64,000 nt of DNA from contig JBMGNO010000001.1 of assembly GCA_049739405.1 (NCBI GenBank), positions 4,350-68,349 of the forward strand, given 5' to 3'. The DNA is from Megaera_A sp049739405. GTDB taxonomy: Bacteria > Pseudomonadota > Alphaproteobacteria > Rickettsiales > Rickettsiaceae. The first letter of the stretch is position 1. Every line of letters begins with the position of its first letter. Below, one piece after another: positions 1-8,436 of the stretch. Position numbers and translations under genes: made by a program. Below the pieces are notes generated by a model. The model had not been told where the DNA came from. It did not search any database and saw only the letters and a program-made list of their open reading frames with translations.

Positions 1-75
1 TGTAATCGCTCCCATCAACAACGAAAAACACAAAAACGATGTAATCCATATCAAAAAAGGCCAAATCTTTTTCAC
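1..75 (-). CDS. 5'-end fragment of a probable membrane or secreted protein
   Basis: The first 25 codons of a minus-strand gene that leaves the window at position 1. A GTG start at 75 follows a GGGA Shine-Dalgarno-like tract by about 8 bases. The peptide begins with two lysines and then a long hydrophobic stretch (KKIWPFLIWITSFLCFSLLM), typical of a signal peptide or first membrane helix. It lies downstream of the rplI terminator, so it is probably a separate transcription unit. The family cannot be identified from so short a piece. Confidence 0.4.
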   Translation of the reverse strand, partial: MKKIWPFLIWITSFLCFSLLMGAIT

Positions 76-106
76 TTTATTATCCCTATAGTCATTACAC
101 TTAATC

Positions 107-120
107 TATAGTAAGTTAAA
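107..120. repeat. degenerate arm of the TATAGTRAATTAA family
   Basis: TATAGTAAGTTAAA between the partial gene at 1-75 and the rplI terminator. One difference from the arm consensus. Confidence 0.35.
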
Positions 121-220
121 TATTAATAGGGTGCAAAATAAAAAGATGATTATGAACTTAAAAAATATTCTTTACTGCAAAGTAGCAGTACCTCACTTAG
201 ATTATTATAATTCTGAAATT

Positions 221-253
221 AAAAAATGAGCTAAATAAATTAGCTCATTTTTT
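221..253 (-). terminator. rho-independent terminator of the rpsF-rpsR-rplI operon
   Basis: A perfect stem (AAAAAATGAGCTA pairing with TAGCTCATTTTTT) with a 7-base loop sits about 50 bases past the rplI stop. It has A/T runs on both sides, so it could work in either direction. It separates the ribosomal operon from the partial gene at 1-75. Confidence 0.75.
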
Positions 254-305
254 GCTTAAATAATTTTCACACCTACATTTAAATAAAATTTATAATGTAG
301 AAATA

Positions 306-872
306 TTATTTTGATTCTTCTTCTTGAATAGCATTCTCATCAGAAACAAAAGATTGCTCGATTTCTTCATCTTTAGGCTTGTTCTTGCTTTCTTTATGAT
401 CCTGCAACGCAGCCTGAGCCTCTTCTTCTGTTTTAGCTATAACAATTAAAATAGTTGTCATCACTTCTGGATGTAATACTATCGTTGTTTCATAGACCCC
501 ATTAAATTTAATCACATCATCAAGAATAATGTTATTATATTTTAAATCTAAGCCAAACTCATCAGATATTCTCTTAGCAAGAGTTTTTGTACCAATGGAG
601 CCAAATAATCTACCATCTGCTGAAGATTGAACAGCAAAGGTTAAGTGCTTATCCTTTAATTTAACTACTGCTTTCTTAGCAGATTCAATATTGTCGCTAT
701 TTTTCTTCTCTAAATCTTTTTTTAAAGATTCAAACTTAGCAATATTGCTTTCTGTAGCTCTAATAGCGAATTCCTGCGGCAAAAGATAGTTTCTAGCAAA
801 ACCACTAGCAACTGATACTGTTTCGCCTACTTTTCCTAATTTTCTGACTGACTTAGTTAAAATAACTTGCAT
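306..872 (-). CDS. rplI: 50S ribosomal protein bL9
   Basis: Large-subunit protein bL9, which binds domain V of 23S rRNA near the L1 stalk base. The N-terminal domain opens with the family hallmark MQVILTKSVRKLGKVGETV and the GFARNYLLPQ segment. A charged connecting helix follows (about residues 45-75) and then the C-terminal domain (about 80-150). The protein is 188 residues. The last 35-40 residues form an acidic, lysine/glutamate-rich tail beyond the usual bL9 length. It is last in the order rpsF-rpsR-rplI, transcribed leftward, and ends just before a strong terminator. Confidence 0.95.
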   Translation of the reverse strand: MQVILTKSVRKLGKVGETVSVASGFARNYLLPQEFAIRATESNIAKFESLKKDLEKKNSDNIESAKKAVVKLKDKHLTFAVQSSADGRLFGSIGTKTLAKRISDEFGLDLKYNNIILDDVIKFNGVYETTIVLHPEVMTTILIVIAKTEEEAQAALQDHKESKNKPKDEEIEQSFVSDENAIQEEESK

Positions 873-987
873 AATTTCTGTATAATATTTTGAAAATTTT
901 ATTTAATTTATTAGCTTATGATTTAAGTAATTATATTAGCAAATAATATTAATTATAAAGCGCAAAACTAATTACTAATAAGACTAA

Positions 988-1263
988 CTATTTACCAACC
1001 CTAACAAATGGTAATAAAGCAAGGACTCTACTATGTTTAATAGCTTTCTTTAATTCTCTTTGCTTTTTTGCCGAAACATTTGTTATTCTACTAGGTAGCA
1101 TTCTTCCACCTTCAGAAATAAACTGTTCTAACAAATCTGGATTTTTATAATCTATTACTGGCGCATCTTTAACTGCAAAAGGGCACACTCTACTTTTCTT
1201 AAAAAAAGACTTACCATTATTTCTATCAACAGAATTTTCTGTTGTTTTTTGTTGTTCTGACAT
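988..1263 (-). CDS. rpsR: 30S ribosomal protein bS18
   Basis: Small-subunit protein bS18, partner of bS6 on the 30S platform. The body carries family features: a CPF near residue 28, the segment from IDYKNPDLLEQFISEGG, RITNVSAKKQRELKKAIKHSR, and a terminal basic LLPFV. The start is placed at the ATG at 1263 (peptide MSEQQKTT). The open frame extends two codons upstream to a TTG, but an ATG is preferred. It is 91 residues, with an N-terminal extension of about 25 polar residues typical of alphaproteobacteria. It sits between rpsF and rplI. Confidence 0.95.
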   Translation of the reverse strand: MSEQQKTTENSVDRNNGKSFFKKSRVCPFAVKDAPVIDYKNPDLLEQFISEGGRMLPSRITNVSAKKQRELKKAIKHSRVLALLPFVRVGK

Positions 1264-1291
1264 AATCAAACTTACTATTTAAAATATAATA

Positions 1292-1657
1292 TTAATTTTT
1301 CGCTGTAACATCAATGACATTTTCATTATCATTATTTTTTGACTTCAATATTGGAGAAGCATTTTTGCTAATTTCTTTAACTTTAACTAAAGATGATCTG
1401 ATAATACTTTCACTTAACTGAATTTTTCTGTTAATTTCTTTTAAAGCATCATTATTAGCTTCAATACCCATAAAATAATAATGGCCTTTTTTATTATTTT
1501 GTATTTCATAAGCTAAAGTTCTTAAGCCCCAATACTCAGTTTTAATAACTTCACCTTTATTATTAACAATAATTTTTTTTAAATCATCTGCGATTTTATC
1601 AACTTCTGTTGATGAAACATCTTGACGAATAATCACGATGGACTCATAAAATGCCAT
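1292..1657 (-). CDS. rpsF: 30S ribosomal protein bS6
   Basis: Small-subunit protein bS6, which binds 16S rRNA together with bS18. The peptide starts MAFYESIVIIRQDVSS and contains the conserved region around EYWGLRTLAYEIQNNKKGHYYFM. The start is set at the ATG at 1657 because a TGGAGA Shine-Dalgarno lies about 8 bases upstream. An upstream in-frame ATG at 1672 would overlap that site. It is 121 residues with a polar, asparagine-rich C-terminal tail. It is the first gene of the leftward ribosomal operon and is divergent from the regulator at 1898. Confidence 0.95.
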   Translation of the reverse strand: MAFYESIVIIRQDVSSTEVDKIADDLKKIIVNNKGEVIKTEYWGLRTLAYEIQNNKKGHYYFMGIEANNDALKEINRKIQLSESIIRSSLVKVKEISKNASPILKSKNNDNENVIDVTAKN

Positions 1658-1822
1658 AGATAGCGTCTCCATTCAAATTTCTTAATTTTAAAAACATGGC
1701 CATTTATATCAAGTTAAATCAAATATTTCAAGTATTATCTTTAGTATATTGAATAAAATTTATGCAAAAATAATAATTTTAGCTTTTTACATCTTTAATA
1801 TTCACTAGTATAGTATTATTTA

Positions 1823-1850
1823 TTGTACATTTTTTATAAATAAATATAAT
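1823..1850 (+). promoter_or_regulatory. sigma70-type promoter for the response-regulator gene
   Basis: TTGTAC (1823-1828), a 16-base spacer, then a consensus TATAAT (1845-1850). The predicted start is about 40 bases before the GTG start codon at 1898. Confidence 0.6.
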
Positions 1851-1897
1851 AATACTATAAAATATACTTTAAAAATCACAGAGGAGTTTAAAATAAA

Positions 1898-2602
1898 GTG
1901 TCCGACAAACTAGCGCCAAACATTGCTGTAGTGGCAGAAGACAAGACAATTAATGCTAAAATTTGTAATATAATAGAAAGATATGGATTCGATGTCATTA
2001 GAATTTTTAACCCCTCTCACATTAAAAGATTAGTCGAATTTAATGAACCGCATGTAGCAATAGTTACATCAAATATTATATCTCACACTCCAAATGAAGC
2101 GGCTGAAGAATTCCGGGAAGCTATGGAATCTTATGAAATACCAATAATTTTTCTACTAAATAAAGACCATGATGCCCCTGGGGACGAATATTGCGGCTCT
2201 AAGTTAGCCATGACTTTAGATTTAAATTGCACCCCCAATCAATTAATGATAGCTATACAAGACCTACTGCGTAAAGCCAAACCTAAGTTTCAAAACAAGA
2301 TAGCTTCTTATCAAAATTTAAGTCTAGATTTATCAACCGAACGAGTTATGAAAGATGGAAAAAGATACCCATTTGGACCAACGGAATTTAAAATTCTAAA
2401 GCTATTTATGAAAAAACCACACAATGTCTTTACACGCAGGCAAATAATTGATTATATATGGGGCACGGATAACGAGATAGCAGATCGCACTATTGATGTC
2501 CATATAAATAGAATTCGTAAGATGTTAAAAGTTCATGAAGATATCAATCCCCTGATTAAGACGATCAGATCAGGTGGGTATTGTTTGGATTTAAAGGATT
2601 AA
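1898..2602 (+). CDS. OmpR/PhoB-family transcriptional regulator with degenerate receiver
   Basis: A DNA-binding regulator of 234 residues. The C-terminal part (about 130-232) is a clear PhoB-type winged helix: GPTEFKILKLFMKKP, then the recognition-helix region DRTIDVHINRIRKML, and the wing with IRSGGYCL. The N-terminal 120 residues align with a CheY-like receiver, but the strand that should carry the phosphoacceptor reads HVAIVTSN with no aspartate. The conserved lysine near the end (usually T-K-P) is absent too. An acidic pair (ED) remains near residue 14. GTG start; GAGGAG Shine-Dalgarno 11 bases upstream. Phosphorylation-independent action is inferred from the lost residues. Rickettsiales encode few regulators, so this one is probably broad in effect. 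Confidence 0.8.
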   Translation: MSDKLAPNIAVVAEDKTINAKICNIIERYGFDVIRIFNPSHIKRLVEFNEPHVAIVTSNIISHTPNEAAEEFREAMESYEIPIIFLLNKDHDAPGDEYCGSKLAMTLDLNCTPNQLMIAIQDLLRKAKPKFQNKIASYQNLSLDLSTERVMKDGKRYPFGPTEFKILKLFMKKPHNVFTRRQIIDYIWGTDNEIADRTIDVHINRIRKMLKVHEDINPLIKTIRSGGYCLDLKD

Positions 2603-2645
2603 AAAAATGATTCGAACTTGTTTTGTTATATATGGAGATTAAACG

Positions 2646-4415
2646 TTGATAGAAAACAATAGAAAGTCTTTGCAAATTATTCGAAGACTGATTAAATTTC
2701 ATGTCTCTCCTTACAAATGGAGAATTTTTGCTGCGATATTCTTTATGATTATTACAGCGGCCTGTTCAGCTGCCATAGTATATTTCACTAAACCAGTTGT
2801 AGATAAGGTGCTGATAGATCATGACAATGAAATGTTGACAATGATAACAGCATCTATAATAGTTATATATACTATCAAAGGTATATCCGAATATTTTCAA
2901 GGCTACTTAGTTAAATTTGTTGGGCAACAAATACTGACTGACTTGCAGATGCAAATGTATAAACACCTACTAAAAGCAGACTATGAGTTTATCAAGCAGC
3001 AATCTTCAGGGAAATTAATTTCTCGTTTTACTAATGATATAATATTAATGCGCGGCGCTGTTTCCAATATGTTAGTAGGATGCGCTAAACACTTATTGTC
3101 TGTAATATTTTTGATTGGGCTAATGTTTAGCTTTAATTTTTTTCTGTCTCTAGTCGTATTTTTAGCATTCCCCTTAGCAATATACCCTATCCAAAAGCTA
3201 GGGCGGCAAATGCGCAAAGTAACGCATTCTGCACAGGAAGAATTAAGCGACTTTACTGGTAAACTTGACGAAGCTTTTAGCTCTATTAAAGTAATTAAAT
3301 CATTCTGCATGGAGGAGTCCGAAGCAAGCCATGCAAAAGTAATAATGAAGCGCATATTAAGCTTTTATGAAAAAGCCGCAAAGCTTGATTCTTTTTCCTC
3401 TCCCGTGATGGAGATACTGAGTGGGTTCACAATGGTTGGCTTGATATGGTATGGAAATTACGCAATACAAAGCGGCGCCATGACTACTGGAACTTTAATG
3501 GGATTTATTGGGGCTTTTGTTTCTGCTTATAGGCCATTTAAAAGCCTAGTATCATTGAACGTAAACCTACAAGAAGGCCTAGCCGCTGCAAACCGTGTTT
3601 TTAATATACTTGACCTGCAGCCAACAATAAAAGACTCTAAAGCTAGTTTGAAAAATATAGAATTCTCATCTCCTACAATCGAGTATCGTAATATTTTCCT
3701 GCAATTCGACAATGGTAAAACTTTATTTAATGGATATAATTTAAAAATTGAACCAGGAAAAACCTATGCTTTTGTTGGAAAATCTGGCAGTGGAAAAACT
3801 ACTATCGCTAATTTAATTATTAGGTTAATCGACCCTCAAAAAGGTGAAATATTAATTGACGGTACTAATATTTGCAATATTACTCTAAACAACCTACGCA
3901 GCCAAATATCTTTTGTTGCACAGGAGACTATGTTATTCAATGCCTCTGTTGCTGAGAACATTGCCTACGGGTCCACCCGCGCTGCAAATCACACAGAAAT
4001 AGTCGAAGCTGCTAAAGCTGCAGATGCTCATGAATTTATTGAACTTCTACCACAAGGCTATAATACAAAATTAGGTCCCGGGGGGAAAAGCTTATCTGGC
4101 GGACAAATGCAAAGACTCTCTATTGCAAGGGCTTTTTATAAAAATGCCCCTATTTTAGTACTGGACGAGGCAACTAGTGCACTTGACACTAATTCCGAAA
4201 GCTCTATTGTTCACTCTCTAAGAAAGCTTCGTATTAATAGAACTACTCTAGTAATAACACACCGTCTACACAGCATCATTGATGCTGATCAAATAATTGT
4301 TATGAAAAATGGGCAAATAGTCGAGCAAGGCAATCATGATCAATTAATTACAAATAAAAGCGAGTATTTTAGTCTTTATAATAAAGAATTGAAAGAATCC
4401 CATAAACATGTATAA
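2646..4415 (+). CDS. msbA: MsbA-type lipid A exporter ABC transporter
   Basis: A half-size ABC exporter of 589 residues. An N-terminal six-helix membrane domain (about 20-310) is fused to a nucleotide-binding domain. Seen motifs: Walker A GKSGSGKTT (378-386), signature LSGGQMQR (483-490), Walker B ILVLDE (503-508), and the switch histidine in ITHRL (539). The family flips lipid A-core or related lipids across the inner membrane at the cost of ATP. Starts with TTG, supported by GGAG at 2634-2637. It follows the regulator by 43 bases and precedes yajC. A general multidrug or lipid exporter is possible, but MsbA is the best fit. Confidence 0.85.
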   Translation: MIENNRKSLQIIRRLIKFHVSPYKWRIFAAIFFMIITAACSAAIVYFTKPVVDKVLIDHDNEMLTMITASIIVIYTIKGISEYFQGYLVKFVGQQILTDLQMQMYKHLLKADYEFIKQQSSGKLISRFTNDIILMRGAVSNMLVGCAKHLLSVIFLIGLMFSFNFFLSLVVFLAFPLAIYPIQKLGRQMRKVTHSAQEELSDFTGKLDEAFSSIKVIKSFCMEESEASHAKVIMKRILSFYEKAAKLDSFSSPVMEILSGFTMVGLIWYGNYAIQSGAMTTGTLMGFIGAFVSAYRPFKSLVSLNVNLQEGLAAANRVFNILDLQPTIKDSKASLKNIEFSSPTIEYRNIFLQFDNGKTLFNGYNLKIEPGKTYAFVGKSGSGKTTIANLIIRLIDPQKGEILIDGTNICNITLNNLRSQISFVAQETMLFNASVAENIAYGSTRAANHTEIVEAAKAADAHEFIELLPQGYNTKLGPGGKSLSGGQMQRLSIARAFYKNAPILVLDEATSALDTNSESSIVHSLRKLRINRTTLVITHRLHSIIDADQIIVMKNGQIVEQGNHDQLITNKSEYFSLYNKELKESHKHV

Positions 4416-4460
4416 TATTTTATTTGAAACATCAAATCAAAAAATTCAGGAGAATATATT

Positions 4461-4832
4461 ATGAGCGCAAATACCCCAGACACAATATCAATACAAGAAG
4501 TCGAAGAAATGCCAGTAGCACCTCCTGCTGTTGAGTCAGGCTGGCTTGGACTAATGCCAATGGTACTTATTTTTGTGCTGTTTTATTTTTTACTAATACG
4601 CCCACAAGAAAAAAAACGCCGCGAACATGAAGATTTTGTTGCTGGCGTAAAAAAAGGCGAAGAAATTATTACTAATAGCGGACTGTTCGGCCGCGTTTCA
4701 AAGATAAATGATAGCGATAATACTATTATTGTAGAAATAGCTAAAAACATCGAAGTAAAAATGCAAAAAAATTCTATTGCTGATATCACTAATAGACAGA
4801 ATAAAACTAAGGAAGACACTCCAAAAAAGTAG
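4461..4832 (+). CDS. yajC: Sec translocon accessory subunit YajC
   Basis: A 123-residue single-pass membrane protein that partners SecDF in protein export. A hydrophobic helix at about 29-46 (MPMVLIFVLFYFLLIRPQ) ends in the family signature RPQEKKRREHEDF. A small beta domain (KKGEEIITNSGLFGRVSKI) follows. AGGAG Shine-Dalgarno 9 bases before the ATG. It lies directly upstream of secD, the usual arrangement. The C-terminus is short and lysine-rich. Confidence 0.93.
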   Translation: MSANTPDTISIQEVEEMPVAPPAVESGWLGLMPMVLIFVLFYFLLIRPQEKKRREHEDFVAGVKKGEEIITNSGLFGRVSKINDSDNTIIVEIAKNIEVKMQKNSIADITNRQNKTKEDTPKK

Positions 4833-4853
4833 TGTTGTTAAAAATTTGAGGAA

Positions 4854-4887
4854 GACTGAAAATAAAATAACTGAATTATTTTCAGTC
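4854..4887 (+). other. perfect 12-bp hairpin between yajC and secD
   Basis: GACTGAAAATAA (4854-4865) pairs exactly with TTATTTTCAGTC (4876-4887) around a 10-base loop. No T-run follows, so it is not a classical terminator. An mRNA processing, stability or attenuation element is more likely. No strong promoter is seen between it and secD. Confidence 0.6.
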
Positions 4888-4959
4888 AGAATCATCAATA
4901 ATTATTTGAATAGTTTAGCTGTTTTACGCTTTTATAACATGAATTAAATATAACATTCC

Positions 4960-6486
4960 ATGCAAAAAATAAGTCTACTGAAAATTTTAAGTGCCATCGT
5001 CATAACGATCGCTGCCATAATTTTTATTACTCCTAATTTCGTTCAAGTCAAAAATTCATGGCTGCCCAATAAAACAGTTAATTTAGGTCTAGATTTAAGA
5101 GGGGGGTCTCATTTGTTGCTAAATGTTGACTTTGATAGTTATATGCATGATATAACACAATCTGTTGCCGATTCTTTAAAGAAAAGCCTCAGGGACAAAA
5201 AAATTGGTTATAAAACCTTCAAATCGAAACGTAACGAAATCACATTTACTTTAAGAAAAAAAACTGATAAATCAAAAATAGAAAGTTTAATTCGCAATAT
5301 TGATGCCAATATTTCTTATTCATTCAATAATGAGGCGATCACAATATACTATAATGAATATGCCATTAACCAACTTCAAGATAAGGTAATTGACCAATCT
5401 ATTGAAATTATACGCATGAGAATTGATAGTAATGGTACAAAAGAACCTAATATTCAAAGGCAAGGTACTTTGAATATCTTGCTACAAGTTCCCGGTGAAG
5501 ATAATCCAAATGAGTTAAAAAGGATTTTAGGAAAAACCGCAAAACTTACTTTTCATCAAGTTGATAGTGCTAGTATTTCTAGCAATCACATTCCTTTAGG
5601 TTCAAAAATTTTACCTTCTAACGAAGGTAAACCTTTAATGATTAAAAAGAAATCTATAATTAGTGGAGAACATTTAAATAACGCTCAAATTCAGTTCCAA
5701 AATGCACAGCCTGCTGTTCAATTCTCACTCAATAACATTGGGGCTAAGAAATTTGGCAATTTCACAAGAAATAACCGCGGCGAAAGGTTAGCTATAGTTT
5801 TAGATGGAATTATATTAAGCGCCCCATCAATCAATGACCCTATTTTAACTGGCGAGGGCGTCATTTCAGGAAATTTTACTGTTGAGTCTGCAAATGAACT
5901 GGCGCTGATGCTTCGTGCTGGTGCGCTTCCTGCGCCATTGAAGATTGTTGAAGAAAGAACTGTTGGGCCTAATTTAGGGGCAGATTCGATTGAATCTGGA
6001 AAATTAGCCGCTTTTGTAGGGTTCATGTTAGTAGTTATATTTATGATCTTATCGTATGGTATATTAGGGGTTTTTGCCAATATTACTCTAATTGCCTCCT
6101 TACTATATATATTTGCAACTTTAACAATTTTGCAAGCAACTTTAACTCTGCCTGGAATAGCTGGGATTATTTTAACAATAGGCATGGCTGTTGATGCTAA
6201 TGTATTAATATATGAACGAATCAGGGAGGAAATAGAAAAAGGCAACTCAAACCTATATGCAGTCAAAATAGGCTTTGAATCGGCTTTCAGAACTATTATG
6301 GATTCAAATATAACAACCCTGATTGCAGCGTTTTTATTGTATAGCTTTGGAGTTGGTGCAATTAAAGGATTTGCCGTTACTTTAACTATAGGTATTATCT
6401 CTTCGATGTATAGCGCCTTAGTCATTACTAAATTAATGATTGATCTTTGGATAAAATATAGAAAACCTAAAATAATCTTGCATTAA
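4960..6486 (+). CDS. secD: protein translocase subunit SecD
   Basis: Inner-membrane RND-type subunit (508 residues) that uses the proton gradient to help proteins leave the Sec channel. An N-terminal helix is followed by the first periplasmic domain with GLDLRGGSHLLL. A second periplasmic segment follows, then five C-terminal helices containing the SecD/SecF signatures GPNLGADSIESGK and the region GMAVDANVLIYERIREE. Length matches alphaproteobacterial SecD. secF is not adjacent, as in other Rickettsiales where secD and secF are separate genes. Confidence 0.95.
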   Translation: MQKISLLKILSAIVITIAAIIFITPNFVQVKNSWLPNKTVNLGLDLRGGSHLLLNVDFDSYMHDITQSVADSLKKSLRDKKIGYKTFKSKRNEITFTLRKKTDKSKIESLIRNIDANISYSFNNEAITIYYNEYAINQLQDKVIDQSIEIIRMRIDSNGTKEPNIQRQGTLNILLQVPGEDNPNELKRILGKTAKLTFHQVDSASISSNHIPLGSKILPSNEGKPLMIKKKSIISGEHLNNAQIQFQNAQPAVQFSLNNIGAKKFGNFTRNNRGERLAIVLDGIILSAPSINDPILTGEGVISGNFTVESANELALMLRAGALPAPLKIVEERTVGPNLGADSIESGKLAAFVGFMLVVIFMILSYGILGVFANITLIASLLYIFATLTILQATLTLPGIAGIILTIGMAVDANVLIYERIREEIEKGNSNLYAVKIGFESAFRTIMDSNITTLIAAFLLYSFGVGAIKGFAVTLTIGIISSMYSALVITKLMIDLWIKYRKPKIILH

Positions 6487-6521
6487 AATACGTGATATAA
6501 CATAAATTGTCAAAAATGAAG

Positions 6522-6549
6522 TTGACTTTTTTGAAAGTGTTTATATACT
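6522..6549 (+). promoter_or_regulatory. sigma70-type promoter for rpsD
   Basis: TTGACT (6522-6527), 16-base spacer, TATACT (6544-6549), about 55 bases before the rpsD GTG. It gives rpsD its own start after secD. Confidence 0.6.
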
Positions 6550-6604
6550 ATTGTGGAATTATAAAAAACATTTTATCAAAACTTTAATTTAATAGGTTTA
6601 TCGA

Positions 6605-7222
6605 GTGACAAAAATCGTAAAAGCAAAATATAAAGCAAGTAGAAGATTAGGTACAAGCATTTGGGGTGATGGAAAAGATCCTTTCCACACAAAAAATTAC
6701 CGTCCAGGTCAACACGGACCAACAGGGAGAGTAAAGCTTTCTGATTATGGTATGCACTTAACTGCAAAACAAACAGTTAAATCACATTATGGTCGTGTTA
6801 CAGAAAAACAATTTAAAAACACTTTTAAATTAGCTTCAAAGATGAAAGGTAATACAGCAGAAAATTTTGCTGGTCTTTTAGAAAGAAGATTAGATATGAT
6901 TATTTACAGAATGAACTTTGCACCAACAATTTTTGCTGCAAGACAATTAGTTTCTCACTGCCACGTGACAGTTAATGGTCAAAAAGTGAATATACCAAGT
7001 CAGAAAATTAAGGTTGGTGATAAAATTGAGCTTAAAGAAAGCACAAAACAATTACCATTATGCCTAGAAGCAGCGCAAAAACAAGAAAGAGCCGTTCCTG
7101 AGTACTTAGCAACTGATCCCGGCAAAATGAGCGGTGAGTTCTTAAGAATTCCAATGATTTCGGATATACCTTATCCATTCCAAGCAAATTTTGGTAAAAT
7201 TGTTGAGTATTATTCTCACTAA
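6605..7222 (+). CDS. rpsD: 30S ribosomal protein uS4
   Basis: Primary 16S rRNA-binding assembly protein, 205 residues, full length. N-terminal segment KAKYKASRRLGTSIWGDGKDP, the NYRPGQHGPTG motif, and an S4 RNA-binding domain (about 95-155) with LERRLDMIIYRMNFAPTIFAARQ and VSHCHVTVNG. The C-terminus ends in the usual VEYYSH-type sequence. GTG start. The gene is monocistronic: its own promoter lies upstream and a terminator directly follows. Confidence 0.96.
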   Translation: MTKIVKAKYKASRRLGTSIWGDGKDPFHTKNYRPGQHGPTGRVKLSDYGMHLTAKQTVKSHYGRVTEKQFKNTFKLASKMKGNTAENFAGLLERRLDMIIYRMNFAPTIFAARQLVSHCHVTVNGQKVNIPSQKIKVGDKIELKESTKQLPLCLEAAQKQERAVPEYLATDPGKMSGEFLRIPMISDIPYPFQANFGKIVEYYSH

Positions 7223-7233
7223 TAATATCCTTT

Positions 7234-7272
7234 AAAAAAGGCCTTGTTTATTATTTAAGCAAGGCTTTTTTT
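7234..7272 (+). terminator. rho-independent terminator of rpsD
   Basis: GCCTTG (7241-7246) pairs with CAAGGC (7260-7265). The stem is extended by A-rich and T-rich flanks and followed by seven T residues. It lies 12-50 bases past the rpsD stop and just before brnQ. Confidence 0.75.
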
Positions 7273-7293
7273 ATGCCTATTAAATAAAAAAAC

Positions 7294-8436
7294 ATGAGCA
7301 ACTTAAAGCAAACAACTATATACGGTTTTTCTATTTTTGCCATGTTCTTTGGCTCAGGAAATTTAGTATTCCCCTTAATGGTTGGTATTAACAACCCCGA
7401 AAGTTGGATTTTTGCATTTTTAGGATTCTTTTTAACCGGCATTATACTACCTTTTTTAGGCTTATTTGTTGTTAAACTATATCAAGGGAATTACTATAGA
7501 TTTTTTGGTGAAGCTGGGGAATTAGCTCAATTATTTATTCCATTATTTACATTATCACTATTAGGGCCATTTGGAGTCATACCTAGATGCATCACAGTTG
7601 CACATGGTGGCTTAGAGTTTTTAGAACTAGATATACCACTGAGTATATTTAGCATTATATTTTGCATAATTTGCTACATTGCTTGCATAAATAATCGTAT
7701 GATGTTTAATGTAGTGGGTAAATTACTAAGCCCTATATTATTACTATTTTTATTACTATTATTTGTTCAGGGCTATCAACAAACTAATCTAATTACCATT
7801 CATCCACTATCTATTGCATCAATAAAAGATGGTTTTTTTACTGGCTATGCAACGATGGATCTATTCGCCGCCTTCTTTTTTTCTGGCTTAATGTTTCAGC
7901 AAATTAGTTCTATCACCCCAAGAAACAAAAGTGTGGTAGCTGCAGCTATTGCGCCGACAATGCTTGGTGCCACACTACTAGGCTTAGTATATTTAGGTTT
8001 TGTATTTCTTGGAGCTCATTACAAATATTTGACTCAAAACTTACCAAGCGAGTTAATATTGCCAGCAATTACTGATCATTTATTTGGTGCATCTGGAGCT
8101 ATTATTATCTCTGCAATCATGATTTTATCTTGCCTTACTACTTCTGTTGCTTTGATTGGCATCTATACTGATTATTTATGCTCATTTACAAATACCAAAA
8201 ATAACAACAACCCCAATAAATGGCATCATTATTTACTAATTATCACGATTATAATATCTTTTTACATCTCATTATTAGATTTTGCGGGTATTTTTGAATT
8301 AATAACCCCTTTGCTCAACATATCATATCCAAGTTTGATTTTTCTTACCATTACTTGTTTCTTTGTCCGGGGAAAAAAACAAATGAAATTCTATATTTTT
8401 TACAGCATAATTTTTTTTCAAATAATATTATTATGA
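7294..8436 (+). CDS. brnQ: BrnQ-family branched-chain amino acid carrier
   Basis: A polytopic inner-membrane carrier (380 residues, about 11 hydrophobic segments) of the LIVCS family, which imports leucine, isoleucine and valine with a cation. The N-terminus reads SIFAMFFGSGNLVFPL, the family signature, and PRCITVAHGG follows around residue 100. Usual BrnQ proteins are about 430-440 residues, so the C-terminus seems to lack one or two helices. Its TGA stop overlaps the next gene's ATG (ATGA), so the two are probably translationally coupled. Amino-acid scavenging fits an intracellular life style. Confidence 0.85.
   Translation: MSNLKQTTIYGFSIFAMFFGSGNLVFPLMVGINNPESWIFAFLGFFLTGIILPFLGLFVVKLYQGNYYRFFGEAGELAQLFIPLFTLSLLGPFGVIPRCITVAHGGLEFLELDIPLSIFSIIFCIICYIACINNRMMFNVVGKLLSPILLLFLLLLFVQGYQQTNLITIHPLSIASIKDGFFTGYATMDLFAAFFFSGLMFQQISSITPRNKSVVAAAIAPTMLGATLLGLVYLGFVFLGAHYKYLTQNLPSELILPAITDHLFGASGAIIISAIMILSCLTTSVALIGIYTDYLCSFTNTKNNNNPNKWHHYLLIITIIISFYISLLDFAGIFELITPLLNISYPSLIFLTITCFFVRGKKQMKFYIFYSIIFFQIILL

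Noticed and set aside
146..229. A 27-codon plus-strand ORF near the left edge
   Set aside because: No good ribosome-binding site, and its end overlaps the bidirectional terminator stem. Chance ORF or remnant; not enough to call a gene.
4854..4887. Hairpin read as the yajC terminator
   Set aside because: The stem is perfect but no T-run follows and no clear secD promoter lies after it, so termination there is doubtful. Listed as a hairpin only.
5718..6425. A 235-codon open frame on the minus strand
   Set aside because: It lies entirely inside secD, which is fully conserved in the other strand, and its peptide has no recognisable family features. It is a shadow frame.
8355..8432. An upstream extension of the YhiN-like flavoprotein
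   Set aside because: The extension lies within brnQ and lacks a ribosome-binding site. The ATGA overlap at 8433 and the conserved N-terminus fix the start.
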